Source: Microvirga aerophila
Lineage (GTDB): Bacteria; Pseudomonadota; Alphaproteobacteria; Rhizobiales; Beijerinckiaceae
Assembly: GCF_003332305.1 (NCBI RefSeq)
Contig: NZ_QOIO01000004.1
Span: 94,022-158,021, forward strand
DNA: 64,000 bases
Reading direction: 5' to 3'
The number at the start of each line of letters is the position of its first letter. Position 1 is the first letter of the stretch. Positions 18,428-26,970 of this stretch are shown here, piece after piece. The notes beneath the pieces were generated by a model, which made no database searches, was not told where the DNA came from, and saw only the letters and a list, made by a program, of their open reading frames with translations. The translations under genes were made by a program, and so were the position numbers.

Positions 18428-19918
18428 CTACCCGCGCCAGAACTGGGGAAAGAACAAGATCAGCACCGTGAACAACTCCAGCCGCCCCAGCAGCATGCCA
18501 AAGCACAGGAGCCACTTGGAGGCGTCCGGGAGCATGGCGAAGTTGCCGGCTGGGCCGATGATCGGACCAAGGCCCGGACCGATATTCGACAGCGCTGACA
18601 CGGCGGCACTGGCGCTGGTCAGGAAGTCGAGATCGAACGCCATCATAGCGACCGTGAGCGCGCTATAGCAGATGAAATAGAGTGAGAAAAACACCACCAC
18701 TGACCCGATCACGTCGTCCGGCAGCAGCCGGCCTGCGTAGACCCGGGGAAACACCCCCCGCGGGTAGAGCAGACGCAGGAACTGGCTCTGGAGCATGCGG
18801 ATCATCACCTGAAAGCGGAAGATCTTCATCCCGCCCGAGGTGGATCCGGTGCAGCCGCCCACGAACATGAGACCGAAGAACAGCCCGATCATGAGGTTGC
18901 CCCACAGCGTGTAGTCCGCAGTGGCATAGCCGGTCGTCGTCACCACCGACACCACATTGAAGGCGGCCAACCGCAGCGCGTCTGCAGCACTGTGCTTGCC
19001 TGCAAGAGTCAGCCATGCCGCGACGACGACGATCACAACCGCGAGCAGGCCGACCAGAAACCAGACCTGGCTGTCGCGTAGGGCATCCCGCTGTCCCTGG
19101 AACAGGCGCAGGTAAAGCACGAACGGCACGGCGCCCGAGAGCATGAAGAAGGTCGCAATCCAATGCAGGGAGGCGCTGTCCCAGCGCGCCATCGAGATGT
19201 CGGAGGTCGAGAACCCGGCCGTCGAGACCGTCGTCAGCGCATGGGCAACGGCCTCGAATGGCGTCATCGCCACCAGCCAGTAGGCAAGCCCGCAAGCCAC
19301 CGTGAGGGCCACATAGATCAGGACGATCCCGGTCGCGATCTCCCGTACGCGCGGCATGACCTTCTCGGAGCGATCGGAGGACTCCGTCCGGAACAGCTGC
19401 ATGCCGCCGACGCCGAGGGTTGGCAGGATCGAAATCGCGACGCCGATGATGCCGATGCCGCCGAGCCATTGCAGGAGCGCCCGCCACAGAAGAATCCCCT
19501 GTGGGGCGTCGTCGAGGCCAACGATCACGGTTGCGCCAGTCGTCGTCAGGCCGGAGACGGACTCGAAGAACGCGTTGGTGAAGTGGTCCCTCAGCTGGGA
19601 ATAGTCGGAGATGTAGAGGGGAATGGCGCCGAACAGAGCGATGGTCGTCCATGCAACCGGCGTGAGAAGAAAGGCTTGGCGCAGGGTCAGCCCGCCAGAC
19701 AGCCGGCAACGGGTCACATGGGTCAGGGCCGCGCCGCAGGCGAAGGTGATGCCGCTCCCGATCAGAAAGGCTCTCCAGTCCGGATCGCCCGTGAGGGTGT
19801 CGACGCCTGCAGGCAGGAGCATGGCTGCCGCGAGGGCGAGGAGCATGCGCCCCGTCAGGTGGAAGACCGGACGGATGTATGGCGGGGCCCACGCGCCTGA
19901 AAACAATTTCTCACGCAT
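18428..19918 (-). CDS. trkH: Trk-type potassium uptake membrane subunit
   Basis: 496 residues with about ten hydrophobic helices and the four selectivity-loop repeats of the Trk/Ktr family (for example FESVSGLTTTGATVIVG near 120 and VSTAGFSTSDIS near 235). It is the ion-translocating inner-membrane subunit, gated by TrkA. It follows trkA by 8 bp on the minus strand, so the two form one operon. Length is the family norm. Confidence 0.93.
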   Translation of the reverse strand: MREKLFSGAWAPPYIRPVFHLTGRMLLALAAAMLLPAGVDTLTGDPDWRAFLIGSGITFACGAALTHVTRCRLSGGLTLRQAFLLTPVAWTTIALFGAIPLYISDYSQLRDHFTNAFFESVSGLTTTGATVIVGLDDAPQGILLWRALLQWLGGIGIIGVAISILPTLGVGGMQLFRTESSDRSEKVMPRVREIATGIVLIYVALTVACGLAYWLVAMTPFEAVAHALTTVSTAGFSTSDISMARWDSASLHWIATFFMLSGAVPFVLYLRLFQGQRDALRDSQVWFLVGLLAVVIVVVAAWLTLAGKHSAADALRLAAFNVVSVVTTTGYATADYTLWGNLMIGLFFGLMFVGGCTGSTSGGMKIFRFQVMIRMLQSQFLRLLYPRGVFPRVYAGRLLPDDVIGSVVVFFSLYFICYSALTVAMMAFDLDFLTSASAAVSALSNIGPGLGPIIGPAGNFAMLPDASKWLLCFGMLLGRLELFTVLILFFPQFWRG

Positions 19919-19926
19919 CGTTCGGC

Positions 19927-21312
19927 CTAATCCCCTGTGTCGTGCGTCGGGCCGGCCAGAATCGCCTCGGCCTTGCGCAATGCCCGGTAGGCCACCACGG
20001 CGATAATGTTGTCGCCGGGATGCACCCGCGTCGAGCTGGTCGGAATGATCACTTCCCCGTTGCGAACGATGGCTCCGATCAGCATGCCGTCCGGCATTCC
20101 GGCATCCCGCAGCGTACCCCTGACCAGTCGCGAGCCCTCCTGGGCGGTCGCCTGAATCACCTCGCCGAAGTCTTCTCGGAGCGTATAGAGGGCGGAGATC
20201 GAGCGGTGGCGCACATGGCGCAGGATCGTCGATATGGTGATGGCGCTCGGGCTTACGACCGCATCGATGCCGAGGGCCGGCAGCACATGCTCATAGGAGG
20301 TCTTGTTCACCAGGGTGATGGCTCGGGTGCAGCCCTCGCGCTTGGCCAGAACCGAAGCGAAGATATTCGTCTCGTCGTCGTTTGTCACGGCGATGATCGT
20401 CTCGGCGCTCTGGACATTGGCCTCAATGAGCACCTCCTTGTCGAGCGCATCGCCCTGGATCACCACGGCGGCTTCCCTGAGCTCGCGGGAAATGTACTCG
20501 GCCCGCTCCCGCGAATGCTCGACGACTTTAAGCGAGACATACGGGGCATGACGGGCGATCCTGCTCGCCAAGTTGAGGCCGACATTGCCGCCGCCCACGA
20601 TCACGATACGGCGGGCGACTTGCTCCTCATGGCCCAGAAACGCCATGACCCGATCCACGCGATCCGTCTCCGTGATGACATAGACATCGTCGCCCTGCTG
20701 CACCTGATCCTCGGCCCTCGGCACGAATGCATGACCGTTCCGCACGATGACGCCGACGACGATGCCGGAGCCGCCCGACGTGGAGAGCTCCTTCATCCGC
20801 CGTCCGACCAGAGAGCATGCGCCTGTGTTGCAGTGGACCCCGAGGAGGTGAACCCGGCCATCGGCGAGCGCTACGGTGTCGAAGGCGCCAGGCGTTCTGA
20901 GACGCCGGACAATGCCGTTGGCGACCTCGACCTCGGGTGAGATGATCACGTCGATGGGCAACTGGTCGGAAGCGTAGAGACCCTGCCAGATCGGCTCCAG
21001 ATAGCCATGATGACGGACACGGGCGATACGCCGGCGCACATTGAAGAGTGAATAGGCCACCTGGCAGGCCACCATGTTGACCTCATCGGAGCGGGTGACC
21101 GCGATCAGCATGTCGGCATCGCGCGCACCGGCCCGTTCGAGGACCTCGGGATGGGAGGCGTGGCCGACCATCCCGCGGACATCGTAGCTCTCGTCCGCCC
21201 GCCGGGCCTGCTCCGGCGAGAGGTCCACCACCGTCACATCAATTCCTTCGGTGGCAAGATGGCGGGCGATGGTCGAGCCCACCTGGCCGGCACCGCAGAC
21301 GATCACTCTCAT
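19927..21312 (-). CDS. trkA: Trk system potassium transporter, NAD-binding peripheral subunit
   Basis: 461 residues from ATG 21312 (MRVIVCGAGQVGSTIA, GAGGG 5 nt upstream); the longer frame to 21372 adds no conserved sequence. Two RCK halves: Rossmann motif GAGQVGSTIARHL at the start and GGGNVGLNLASRI near 230, each followed by a TrkA-C domain. It binds NAD(H)/ATP at the cytosolic face of TrkH and sets potassium uptake in response to energy state and osmotic stress. Confidence 0.93.
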   Translation of the reverse strand: MRVIVCGAGQVGSTIARHLATEGIDVTVVDLSPEQARRADESYDVRGMVGHASHPEVLERAGARDADMLIAVTRSDEVNMVACQVAYSLFNVRRRIARVRHHGYLEPIWQGLYASDQLPIDVIISPEVEVANGIVRRLRTPGAFDTVALADGRVHLLGVHCNTGACSLVGRRMKELSTSGGSGIVVGVIVRNGHAFVPRAEDQVQQGDDVYVITETDRVDRVMAFLGHEEQVARRIVIVGGGNVGLNLASRIARHAPYVSLKVVEHSRERAEYISRELREAAVVIQGDALDKEVLIEANVQSAETIIAVTNDDETNIFASVLAKREGCTRAITLVNKTSYEHVLPALGIDAVVSPSAITISTILRHVRHRSISALYTLREDFGEVIQATAQEGSRLVRGTLRDAGMPDGMLIGAIVRNGEVIIPTSSTRVHPGDNIIAVVAYRALRKAEAILAGPTHDTGD

Positions 21313-21646
21313 GGCGCCCTCAATCATCCGAATAGGCTTTGCTCCAAAGCCATATAGAGCAGCTTTTCGCATAGATGGCTCAGATATGGTGAAGCCATCT
21401 GTGGACGGAACTATCCTGTCGATGGAGTTGCTCCTCGCGCGCCTTGGCTTGTGGCTCTGCCGAGACCCTAAGGCCTCGCATACAACCGGTAGTGGGGGCG
21501 AGGGTGCCCTTGATATGTTCCGGTGAGCGATCCACAGAGACGGGTAGGAGGCGTCAATGGGCTAACCGACATGGCCTGTTTGCGAAACTTTACTGTTCAA
21601 TTCGCGACCACTGCTCGTTAGCCTACGGCACCGCAAGGAGGGTCCA
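21313..21646. other. divergent promoter region between trkA and arginase
   Basis: 334 bp separating the minus-strand trkHA operon from the plus-strand arginase gene. Both promoters must lie here. No regulator gene, riboswitch fold or clear palindrome was found. Confidence 0.4.
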
Positions 21647-22597
21647 ATGACGTCGAAGCCGTGCATTGTTTTGGGAGCGCCAGTTCAGGTGGGCGCCGGC
21701 CGGCCTGGCTGCGACATGGGCCCGAGTGCCTTTCGTACCGCTGGTTTGCTGACCGAACTCCGCAATCTCGGCTACTCGGTTGAGGACCGGGGGAACATCA
21801 TACCCAATTCACTCCGTGATCTGCGCCATCCGAACTCTATGATCAAGGCCCTTCCGGAAATCGTGGCTTGGACCGAAGCGATCGCGGAAGCGGCTTATCA
21901 GGCGAGCGGTGAAGGCATGCCAATTTTCATTGGCGGCGATCATAGCCTTTCGGCCGGTTCAATGACGGGCCTCGCCCGCCGCGCCGCAGAGGAAGGCCGC
22001 GAACTCTTCGTCCTGTGGCTCGATTCGCACCCGGACTTTCACACGCTTGAGACGACAACGAGCGGCAACCTGCACGGCGTGCCGATGGCGTATGCGACGG
22101 GCCTTGAAGGTTTCGAGGGCTACTTCCCTGCACTCGCGGCTCCCATCAAGCCACAGAACGTGTGCATGATGGGAATCCGCAGCGTCGATCCGGAAGAGCG
22201 CGCTGCGTTGAGGACCGCGGGCGTGACGATCCACGATATGCGAGCCATCGACGAGAACGGCATTGTTGCGCTGCTCGATCCGTTTTTGAAGCGTGTTGCG
22301 GCAGCGGACGGCGTCATCCATGTCAGCTTGGATGTGGATTTCCTTGACCCTGGCATCGCTCCCGGCGTCGGCACCACCGTTCCTGGCGGCGCGACCTTCC
22401 GCGAAGCGCATCTCATCATGGAAATCCTGCACGATAGCGGCCTCGTGGGGAGCCTCGACTTGGTTGAGCTCAATCCTTTCCTCGACGAGCGCGGCCGCAC
22501 GGCCCTGCTCATGGTCGATCTCGTGGCAAGCCTGGTGGGGCGGCGCGTCCTCGATCGACCAACCCAGAGTTACCGTTACACCCCCACGATTGGTTGA
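21647..22597 (+). CDS. rocF: arginase
   Basis: 316 residues of the ureohydrolase fold. The Mn-binding motifs are present in order: GGDHSLSAG (near 103), WLDSHPDFHT (near 126; the usual DAHAD-type motif with Ser and Pro) and SLDVDFLDPGIAPGVGT (near 228). Arginase hydrolyses L-arginine to ornithine and urea. The start PCIVLGAPVQVGAGRPGCDMGPSA is typical of true arginases rather than agmatinases. AAGGAGGG precedes ATG. No ocd/rocD neighbour. Confidence 0.9.
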   Translation: MTSKPCIVLGAPVQVGAGRPGCDMGPSAFRTAGLLTELRNLGYSVEDRGNIIPNSLRDLRHPNSMIKALPEIVAWTEAIAEAAYQASGEGMPIFIGGDHSLSAGSMTGLARRAAEEGRELFVLWLDSHPDFHTLETTTSGNLHGVPMAYATGLEGFEGYFPALAAPIKPQNVCMMGIRSVDPEERAALRTAGVTIHDMRAIDENGIVALLDPFLKRVAAADGVIHVSLDVDFLDPGIAPGVGTTVPGGATFREAHLIMEILHDSGLVGSLDLVELNPFLDERGRTALLMVDLVASLVGRRVLDRPTQSYRYTPTIG

Positions 22598-22895
22598 GCA
22601 TTGGACGGCCTCTGGTTGAGTATCTGTTCAAGATGAGCAGCCTCGAACAGAGAAGCCAAAGCCCAGAGTGGTACATAGTAGCAGTAGTGCTTCCGGCCAA
22701 GATAGAAACCATTATGAACAGAATGGTAACCTGAAACCGCTATCAGAAATATTTAGGAAAAAATTCAATAAAGATTTCTTCTTTACCAAAATCGATAGCC
22801 ACTAGGTAGGATTTTTATTGGGGCGGTAACTCGAACGTAAGCGCTTTTGTTGTAACTCGCGGATGCCCGAGTCGCGGGGAATCAATGGAACGCAA
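22598..22895. other. AT-rich upstream region of the RTX gene
   Basis: 298 bp, with 22735-22825 clearly more AT-rich than the surroundings (runs such as AGGAAAAAATTC and GATTTTTATT). This is expected for a promoter or silencer-bound region ahead of a secreted-protein gene. No specific operator could be identified. Confidence 0.4.
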
Positions 22896-23987
22896 ATGTC
22901 CAGCTTCACGATCTACGATAATGCCCTTACCGGCATGGATAATGTTAATTTTGACGCCTTTGGACTCTCGTATTCAGGCGAGAGTCTCGCGATCATCGAT
23001 AATTCGATACCAGGTCAGGTTACGTATTCAGTATTCGGTAACAAATCGGTCGACACGTTCGTAGTTGACTATAGCACTATCAGCGGTGGATTCGTCATCG
23101 ACGATATCGTCGCGACGTATGGCGGAATTCTCTCGTTTGAAGCTCACAACGTAGGTGCCTTCGTCACTGCTACCCAGATTGCTAACAACGATCTTTTTTC
23201 GAGTATCCCGCTTGATGGATTCAACACGTTCAACGGCAACTCCTATAACGATGTCATCAACGCCGGAGCCGGAAATGACGCTGTATATGGCAATGACGGC
23301 AACGACTCGATCTTTGGCGGGGAAGGCGACGATTACCTCGACGGCGGCGCGGGCATCGACGTTCTCTACGGCGGCTGGGGCAACGACACGTTCGTGTTCG
23401 ACGATCCCTCCGATCAATTCTCGGACGATGGCGGCGTCGACACGCTTATCGTGACCTACAATAATGCGGAGCTGCCGGACGGACCGAACTGGATCGAGAA
23501 CCTGCTGTTCGCCGGTGAAGGCAATTTCACGGGCCGTGGCAACGCACTTGGCAACATGATCCTGGGCGGCGCGGGCCGGGACGTCATCTATGGCAATGGT
23601 GGCGATGATTTGCTTGTTGGCGAAGGGGGCAATGATGTCCTGATTGGCGGCAAAGGCAAGGATACTTTTGTGTTTGACGCGGCTCTCGGGACGGCTAAAA
23701 CCGACCGCAAGGTAAACTTCGACACCATCAAGGACTTCAAGGTTACTGATGATACGATCTGGCTTGAGACCGCCGTGTTCCGGAAGCTCACCAAGAGCGG
23801 TACGTTAAGCAAGTCGTACTTCACCATTGGCGCTGCCGCCAAGGACAAGAACGACTACATTGTCTACGACAGCAAGAAGGGCATTCTCTACTATGATGCT
23901 GACGGATCCGGGCGCGGTCAGGCCATTGAGTTCGCTCAGCTGTCCAAGAACCTTAAAATGACCAACAAGGACTTTTACGTCCTGTGA
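22896..23987 (+). CDS. RTX calcium-binding protein, probable type I secretion substrate
   Basis: 363 residues from ATG 22896 (MSSFTIYDN); ATG 22863 would add eleven. There is no N-terminal signal peptide. Two clusters of GGxGxDxLx nonapeptides (about 128-165 and 230-260: NAGAGNDAVYGNDGNDS, GGEGDDYLDGGAGID, VGEGGNDVLIGGKGKD) form calcium-binding beta-rolls. The C-terminus (TFVFDAALG ... DTIKDFKVTDDTIWLE ... IVYDSKKGILYYDADGSG) is the standard serralysin-like end domain found in T1SS cargo. Secreted and extracellular after Ca binding; no enzymatic domain is seen. No HlyB/HlyD/TolC genes are in this window. Confidence 0.88.
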   Translation: MSSFTIYDNALTGMDNVNFDAFGLSYSGESLAIIDNSIPGQVTYSVFGNKSVDTFVVDYSTISGGFVIDDIVATYGGILSFEAHNVGAFVTATQIANNDLFSSIPLDGFNTFNGNSYNDVINAGAGNDAVYGNDGNDSIFGGEGDDYLDGGAGIDVLYGGWGNDTFVFDDPSDQFSDDGGVDTLIVTYNNAELPDGPNWIENLLFAGEGNFTGRGNALGNMILGGAGRDVIYGNGGDDLLVGEGGNDVLIGGKGKDTFVFDAALGTAKTDRKVNFDTIKDFKVTDDTIWLETAVFRKLTKSGTLSKSYFTIGAAAKDKNDYIVYDSKKGILYYDADGSGRGQAIEFAQLSKNLKMTNKDFYVL

Positions 23988-24038
23988 AAATGGACGCGGT
24001 TCGCTCTGGACGAGCGTTGCTGCCCTTCGTCGAAGCTT

Positions 24039-24064
24039 GAACCCTGGGGGAATCCTCAGGGTTC
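24039..24064 (+). terminator. hairpin downstream of the RTX gene
   Basis: An 8-bp perfect inverted repeat (GAACCCTG / CAGGGTTC) with a 10-nt loop, 51 bp after the RTX stop codon. It lacks a T-run, so it is a weak or factor-dependent terminator or a 3'-end stabiliser. Confidence 0.5.
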
Positions 24065-24130
24065 ATTGTGCCGATGGAGTGATGGTTCACTCTCGCGCAC
24101 TCAGACGATCCTATTCGATCAAAGGCGACG

Positions 24131-24176
24131 CAAAAGAAAAGCCTCCTCACCTGCCGTTACCGGCAACTGAGGAGGC
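24131..24176 (-). terminator. Rho-independent terminator on the minus strand
   Basis: On the minus strand a 9-bp stem (GCCTCCTCA / TGAGGAGGC) encloses an inner TGCCG/CGGCA stem and is followed directly by TTTTCTTTTG. It would end the transcript of the minus-strand gene at 24364-24672, running through the dispersed element copy 1. Confidence 0.75.
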
Positions 24177-24282
24177 CTCCTGGTCGTGAAGACTGAGCGC
24201 AGCCTTCGGCGCTTCAACGCACCACAGGACAGGGCGTTTCAGCTGGGCTGGAGAAAATCTGTGGCTTGGCGCCACTGAAGAT

Positions 24283-24328
24283 GGCGGTGGTGTCGCGGGA
24301 GCAAATCATGCCCGGCATGGCATGCGGT
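24283..24328. repeat. dispersed intergenic element, copy 1 (core only)
   Basis: Core GGCGGTGGTGTCGCGGGAG followed by an inverted repeat TCATGCC / GGCATG. On the minus strand the core reads as a short ORF starting MICSRDTTA. It is similar to 24818-24858, 25341-25380 and 26731-26776. Confidence 0.6.
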
Positions 24329-24363
24329 GTGGAAGAGGGCTGCTGGGCCTGTCCTTCGGTCCT

Positions 24364-24672
24364 CTAGGCTCCCCGACTCTCGAGATAGGCTCTGGCTGAC
24401 TTGATCGTGGCATCGCACTGCGGTGAGGAACTGCTGAGGACGGTTTCTGGAGCCGCGTTGCCAGACCAGACGTCCATTGTGGTGGTCAGGACCCATGTGG
24501 GATCGGCCATCGCCCGGTCGGCAAGCCTGGGCAGGGAGGCTTCGGCGCAGGCTCTCACATCGGCAATGATAGCTTGCGGCGCCCGGGCATCGGCGAGCCG
24601 CTTGCTGATCTCGCCTTGGAGCGGGTCAACGATCAGCAGGTTGACGAAGAAAGCCAGAATGTCGTGGATCAT
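24364..24672 (-). CDS. hypothetical protein with N-terminal hydrophobic segment
   Basis: 102 residues from ATG 24672, which has an excellent Shine-Dalgarno (GGAGGTGGG). It begins MIHDILAFFVNLLIVDPLQGEI, an amphipathic or membrane-anchoring helix, followed by a soluble helical part with two cysteines (ADVRACAEAS, SPQCDATIK). Proteins with this 'DILA...VDPLQ.EI..RLA' start occur in Methylobacteriaceae without known function; probably periplasmic or membrane-tethered. Confidence 0.65.
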   Translation of the reverse strand: MIHDILAFFVNLLIVDPLQGEISKRLADARAPQAIIADVRACAEASLPRLADRAMADPTWVLTTTMDVWSGNAAPETVLSSSSPQCDATIKSARAYLESRGA

Positions 24673-24817
24673 GCCCACCTCCGCTGCCGGCAGCCAGATC
24701 AAAGAAGATCCGACATCACGTAAGTGCCAGCTTGCCTTACATCAGAGGGGCCCGGATCAAGGGTCTGCCTTGGGTTAAGCATTGACAGTGAAGGTTCAAG
24801 GCCTCGGCCGCTCAAGG

Positions 24818-24858
24818 GAGCGGTGGTGTCGCGAGTAAGTCATGGCTGGCATGCCCGA
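24818..24858. repeat. dispersed intergenic element, copy 2 (core only)
   Basis: Core GAGCGGTGGTGTCGCGAGTA followed by GTCATGGCTGGCATGCC. On the minus strand the core starts a short ORF, MTYSRHHRS; a one-base deletion relative to the other copies shifts the frame after SR. It lies just upstream of the 337-bp segment that is duplicated at 47.65 kb. Confidence 0.55.
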
Positions 24859-24897
24859 ACAAGCGGAGGGTGACTGCGTCAGGTCGGCATTGCCAGC

Positions 24898-25234
24898 CTA
24901 GGAACCGCTTTCGGCTGCCCATATCGCCTTCAGCCGGCACTCCGTCGGAATGAAAGTGACGCTGGAATGGCTAAGCTCGCGCTGTATGTGCCCCTGGAAG
25001 CCAAGGCGGGCCGGGAGGAGGAGGCGGCCGAGTTTCTTCGTTCTGCCTTGCCTCTCGTCGAGGATGAGCCCGGGACGACAACCTGGTACGCAGTGCGGTT
25101 TGATCACAATACATTTGCAATCTTTGATGCGTTTCCGGATGAGGCTGCGCGAGATGCTCATCTGGCTGGCAAGGTCGCAGTCGCTTTAATCCAGCGGGCT
25201 CCTGATCTCTTTGTTGATCCTCCAGAGATCCAGA
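24898..25234. repeat. 337-bp duplicated segment, source copy
   Basis: This segment matches 47651-47987 with only two mismatches that I could find by eye (near 24916 and one changing Ala to Thr in the encoded protein). It covers the upstream region and all but the last 14 codons of the monooxygenase gene. Homology ends abruptly on both sides. Confidence 0.85.
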
Positions 25235-25275
25235 GGCTGGAGATCCTCGCCTACAAACCCCACCGAGCAGCTTAG
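24967..25275 (+). CDS. putative quinol monooxygenase (ABM domain)
   Basis: 102 residues, one antibiotic-biosynthesis-monooxygenase ferredoxin-like fold (LALYVPLEAKAGREEEAAEFL; PGTTTWYAVRFD; FAIFDAFPDEAARDAHLAGKVA). Family members such as YgiN act as small dimeric cofactor-free quinol oxygenases, but many are uncharacterised. No strong RBS is visible: the ATG follows GACGCTGGA. A near-identical but 3'-truncated copy lies at 47720. This copy has the normal C-terminus (LEILAYKPHRAA), so I take it as the functional one. Confidence 0.85.
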   Translation: MAKLALYVPLEAKAGREEEAAEFLRSALPLVEDEPGTTTWYAVRFDHNTFAIFDAFPDEAARDAHLAGKVAVALIQRAPDLFVDPPEIQRLEILAYKPHRAA

Positions 25276-25739
25276 GCCTCCCGCTGTAGCTAGAACCCCC
25301 TAAGCCGAAGGATTCAGGGGACGACTGCTGACCTTGGAGACGGCGATGTCGCGGGAGTAGATCATGGGGAGAATGATTGAAGAGAGGTGAGGGTAGGGAG
25401 CATTACCGGCTCCCGCCGTTGGCCTGTTCCTGTGCACTCTGGGTAAACGGGACCGAGGACCTGCTAATTAAGGTCTGCCCATGCCTCCAAGCAGCTATTC
25501 GAGTAAGGCCCACCCTCGTGCCAAGAGCCGCCATTCCCATCGCCCAATTCCCTTGGCAAGGGAATGGCTGGCGGGTCCTTGGATGCTGGCGTCGCCAACC
25601 TGGAGTCTTGCGTGACGACAGAGGCCGCGTCGTCGACCTTCCAGGGATCGCCACCCGCGCAATCGCTCAGACTTCAAGAACGGGCCTGTTGTTTGCGCTG
25701 CACGCACCGGCAGCGCCCGGACCGAGGCTGGCGCCGTTG
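25276..25739. other. intergenic region carrying element copy 3
   Basis: 464 bp between the monooxygenase gene and the convergent L,D-transpeptidase-like gene. It contains the long form of the dispersed element (25341-25523). The remaining 25524-25739 has no supported gene. Confidence 0.45.
25341..25523. repeat. dispersed intergenic element, copy 3 (long form)
   Basis: Core CGGCGATGTCGCGGGAGTAG, then an inverted repeat ATCAT / ATGAT that differs in sequence from copies 1 and 4 but keeps pairing. A 3' part (about 25399-25523) is roughly 85 percent identical by eye to copy 4, including CTGGGTAAACGGGA and AATTAAGGTCTGCCCATGCC. On the minus strand the core begins a 21-codon ORF, MIYSRDIAV. Confidence 0.65.
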
Positions 25740-26450
25740 CTATGCCGGCAGGACGACCACCTTCGTCTTGACCGGCGTTCGTGAGTACAGGTGCATCATA
25801 TCCTGGGTGAGAAGGCCGACGCAGCCGCTTGTGATGCCCGTACCGATCGATTCGGCGTCGAGGCTGGCGTAGATCGTGTAGAGCGTGTAAGCGCCGTTCT
25901 GATAGAGATAAAGCGTGCGGGCGCCGAGCGGATTGTCGAGGCCACCGGGCATGCCGCCGGCGTATTTCGCCGCCTCGGGCTGGCGCCGGATCATCTCCTT
26001 GGGCGGGGTCCAGGTCGCCCATTCGCCCTTGCGCCCGACATAAGCGTCACCGCTCCACCGGAACCCGTCGCGGCCGACATTGGCGCCATAGCGGGTGGCG
26101 TTTCCGTCGTCCTCGATGCGGTAAACGTAGTAATTGCCGGGGTCGACGATAATCGTACCGGGCGCCTCTTTGGTGTCGTAGCGAACGGTCCTGCGATAAT
26201 ATTTCGGATCGACCTTGCTGACATCGACCGCCGGGATCGGGAACTTCTCATCCGGCACCGGCCCGTAGACCTTCGCTGCCTCGGCGAGGCTCATGCCATC
26301 GGATGTCACGCAGCCAGCTAGCCCTAGCGTGCCGACACCGACGGCCGATCCGACTAGAAACGACCGGCGGCTGAGAAGCCCCGCCCGACGCCCAAGCAAA
26401 GCCACATCGTCTGTCTCGCCAGCATCGGCATTCCCACCGTTCATGATCAT
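25740..26450 (-). CDS. L,D-transpeptidase-like Tat lipoprotein with altered active site
   Basis: 236 residues from ATG 26450. The N-terminus has a twin-arginine motif (SRRSFLVGS, residues 27-35) and a lipobox (LAGC, Cys47), so it should be a Tat-exported lipoprotein. The rest is a YkuD L,D-transpeptidase domain (residues 88-236), the fold that cross-links peptidoglycan or attaches proteins to it. Cys210 in SGCVGLL is kept, but the usual His of IHGT is Tyr194 (IYAS) and the usual Arg after SGCI/V is Gly212. Activity is therefore doubtful. It sits between two long copies of the dispersed element. Confidence 0.85.
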   Translation of the reverse strand: MIMNGGNADAGETDDVALLGRRAGLLSRRSFLVGSAVGVGTLGLAGCVTSDGMSLAEAAKVYGPVPDEKFPIPAVDVSKVDPKYYRRTVRYDTKEAPGTIIVDPGNYYVYRIEDDGNATRYGANVGRDGFRWSGDAYVGRKGEWATWTPPKEMIRRQPEAAKYAGGMPGGLDNPLGARTLYLYQNGAYTLYTIYASLDAESIGTGITSGCVGLLTQDMMHLYSRTPVKTKVVVLPA

Positions 26451-26970
26451 GATTTGGCCATTTCCCTTGTCCTGTTGCCCGACGAGACAATGCTCCGGCA
26501 TACACCCGCTGAACGTCTTGTTGTGCTGGAGATTGCCGTCACACGGCTTCATTGGCAAGCCGGGCCTTCGCTGCAGCTCGTCATATAAGCTCAAGCTGAC
26601 AATCGTTTGCTAACTAACCAACGTTGGAGATGCGTAGCAGATGGTTCAATTGAGCTCCGCCCTAAGACTTTTGCTTTTGCTGCTATTTGTCGGACCAGGT
26701 GCTGGCAGGCTAGCCGGTGATTTCGGATAGGGCGGTGGTGTCGCGAGAATAGGTCATGCCGAGGGTATGGCATGAGGTTGGTGAAGGGAAGGTTGCACTC
26801 GGCAGGGCAGGGGCGCTACCTGCTCCCGCAGTTGGCTGGTTCCTGTGCACGCTGGGTAAACGGGAAGGAAGGCCCGCTGAATTAAGGTCTGCCCATGCCT
26901 CTAGAGCAGCTATTCAGGTAAGGTCCGCCTCGTGCCAGGTCCGGACCTTCGCGTCAGTTAGGCACAGCTC
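26451..26970. other. intergenic region carrying element copy 4
   Basis: 520 bp upstream of the L,D-transpeptidase-like gene and downstream of the alpha-hydroxyacid dehydrogenase gene, both on the minus strand. It holds the long element copy 4 and the promoter of the transpeptidase-like gene. In-frame starts further upstream (to 26594) exist for that gene but add a Cys-rich stretch with no conserved pattern. Confidence 0.4.
26731..26936. repeat. dispersed intergenic element, copy 4 (long form)
   Basis: Core GGCGGTGGTGTCGCGAGAAT, then an inverted repeat TCATGCC / GGCATGA with an 8-nt loop. A 3' part (26811-26936) is shared with copy 3. On the minus strand the core starts a 15-codon ORF, MTYSRDTTALSEITG. 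Confidence 0.65.

Larger units (their letters stand above)
23988..24363. other. structured intergenic region
   Basis: 376 bp holding, in order, a hairpin after the RTX gene (24039-24064), a short palindrome GAGTGA-TGGT-TCACTC (24077-24092), a minus-strand terminator (24131-24176) and copy 1 of a dispersed element (24283-24328). No coding frame is supported apart from a short minus-strand peptide embedded in the element. Confidence 0.5.

Noticed and set aside
22896..23987. RTX protein as part of a local type I secretion operon
   Set aside because: No ABC/HlyD/TolC genes flank it. The ABC proteins at 3.5 kb and 36.4 kb lack type I exporter features and are far away.
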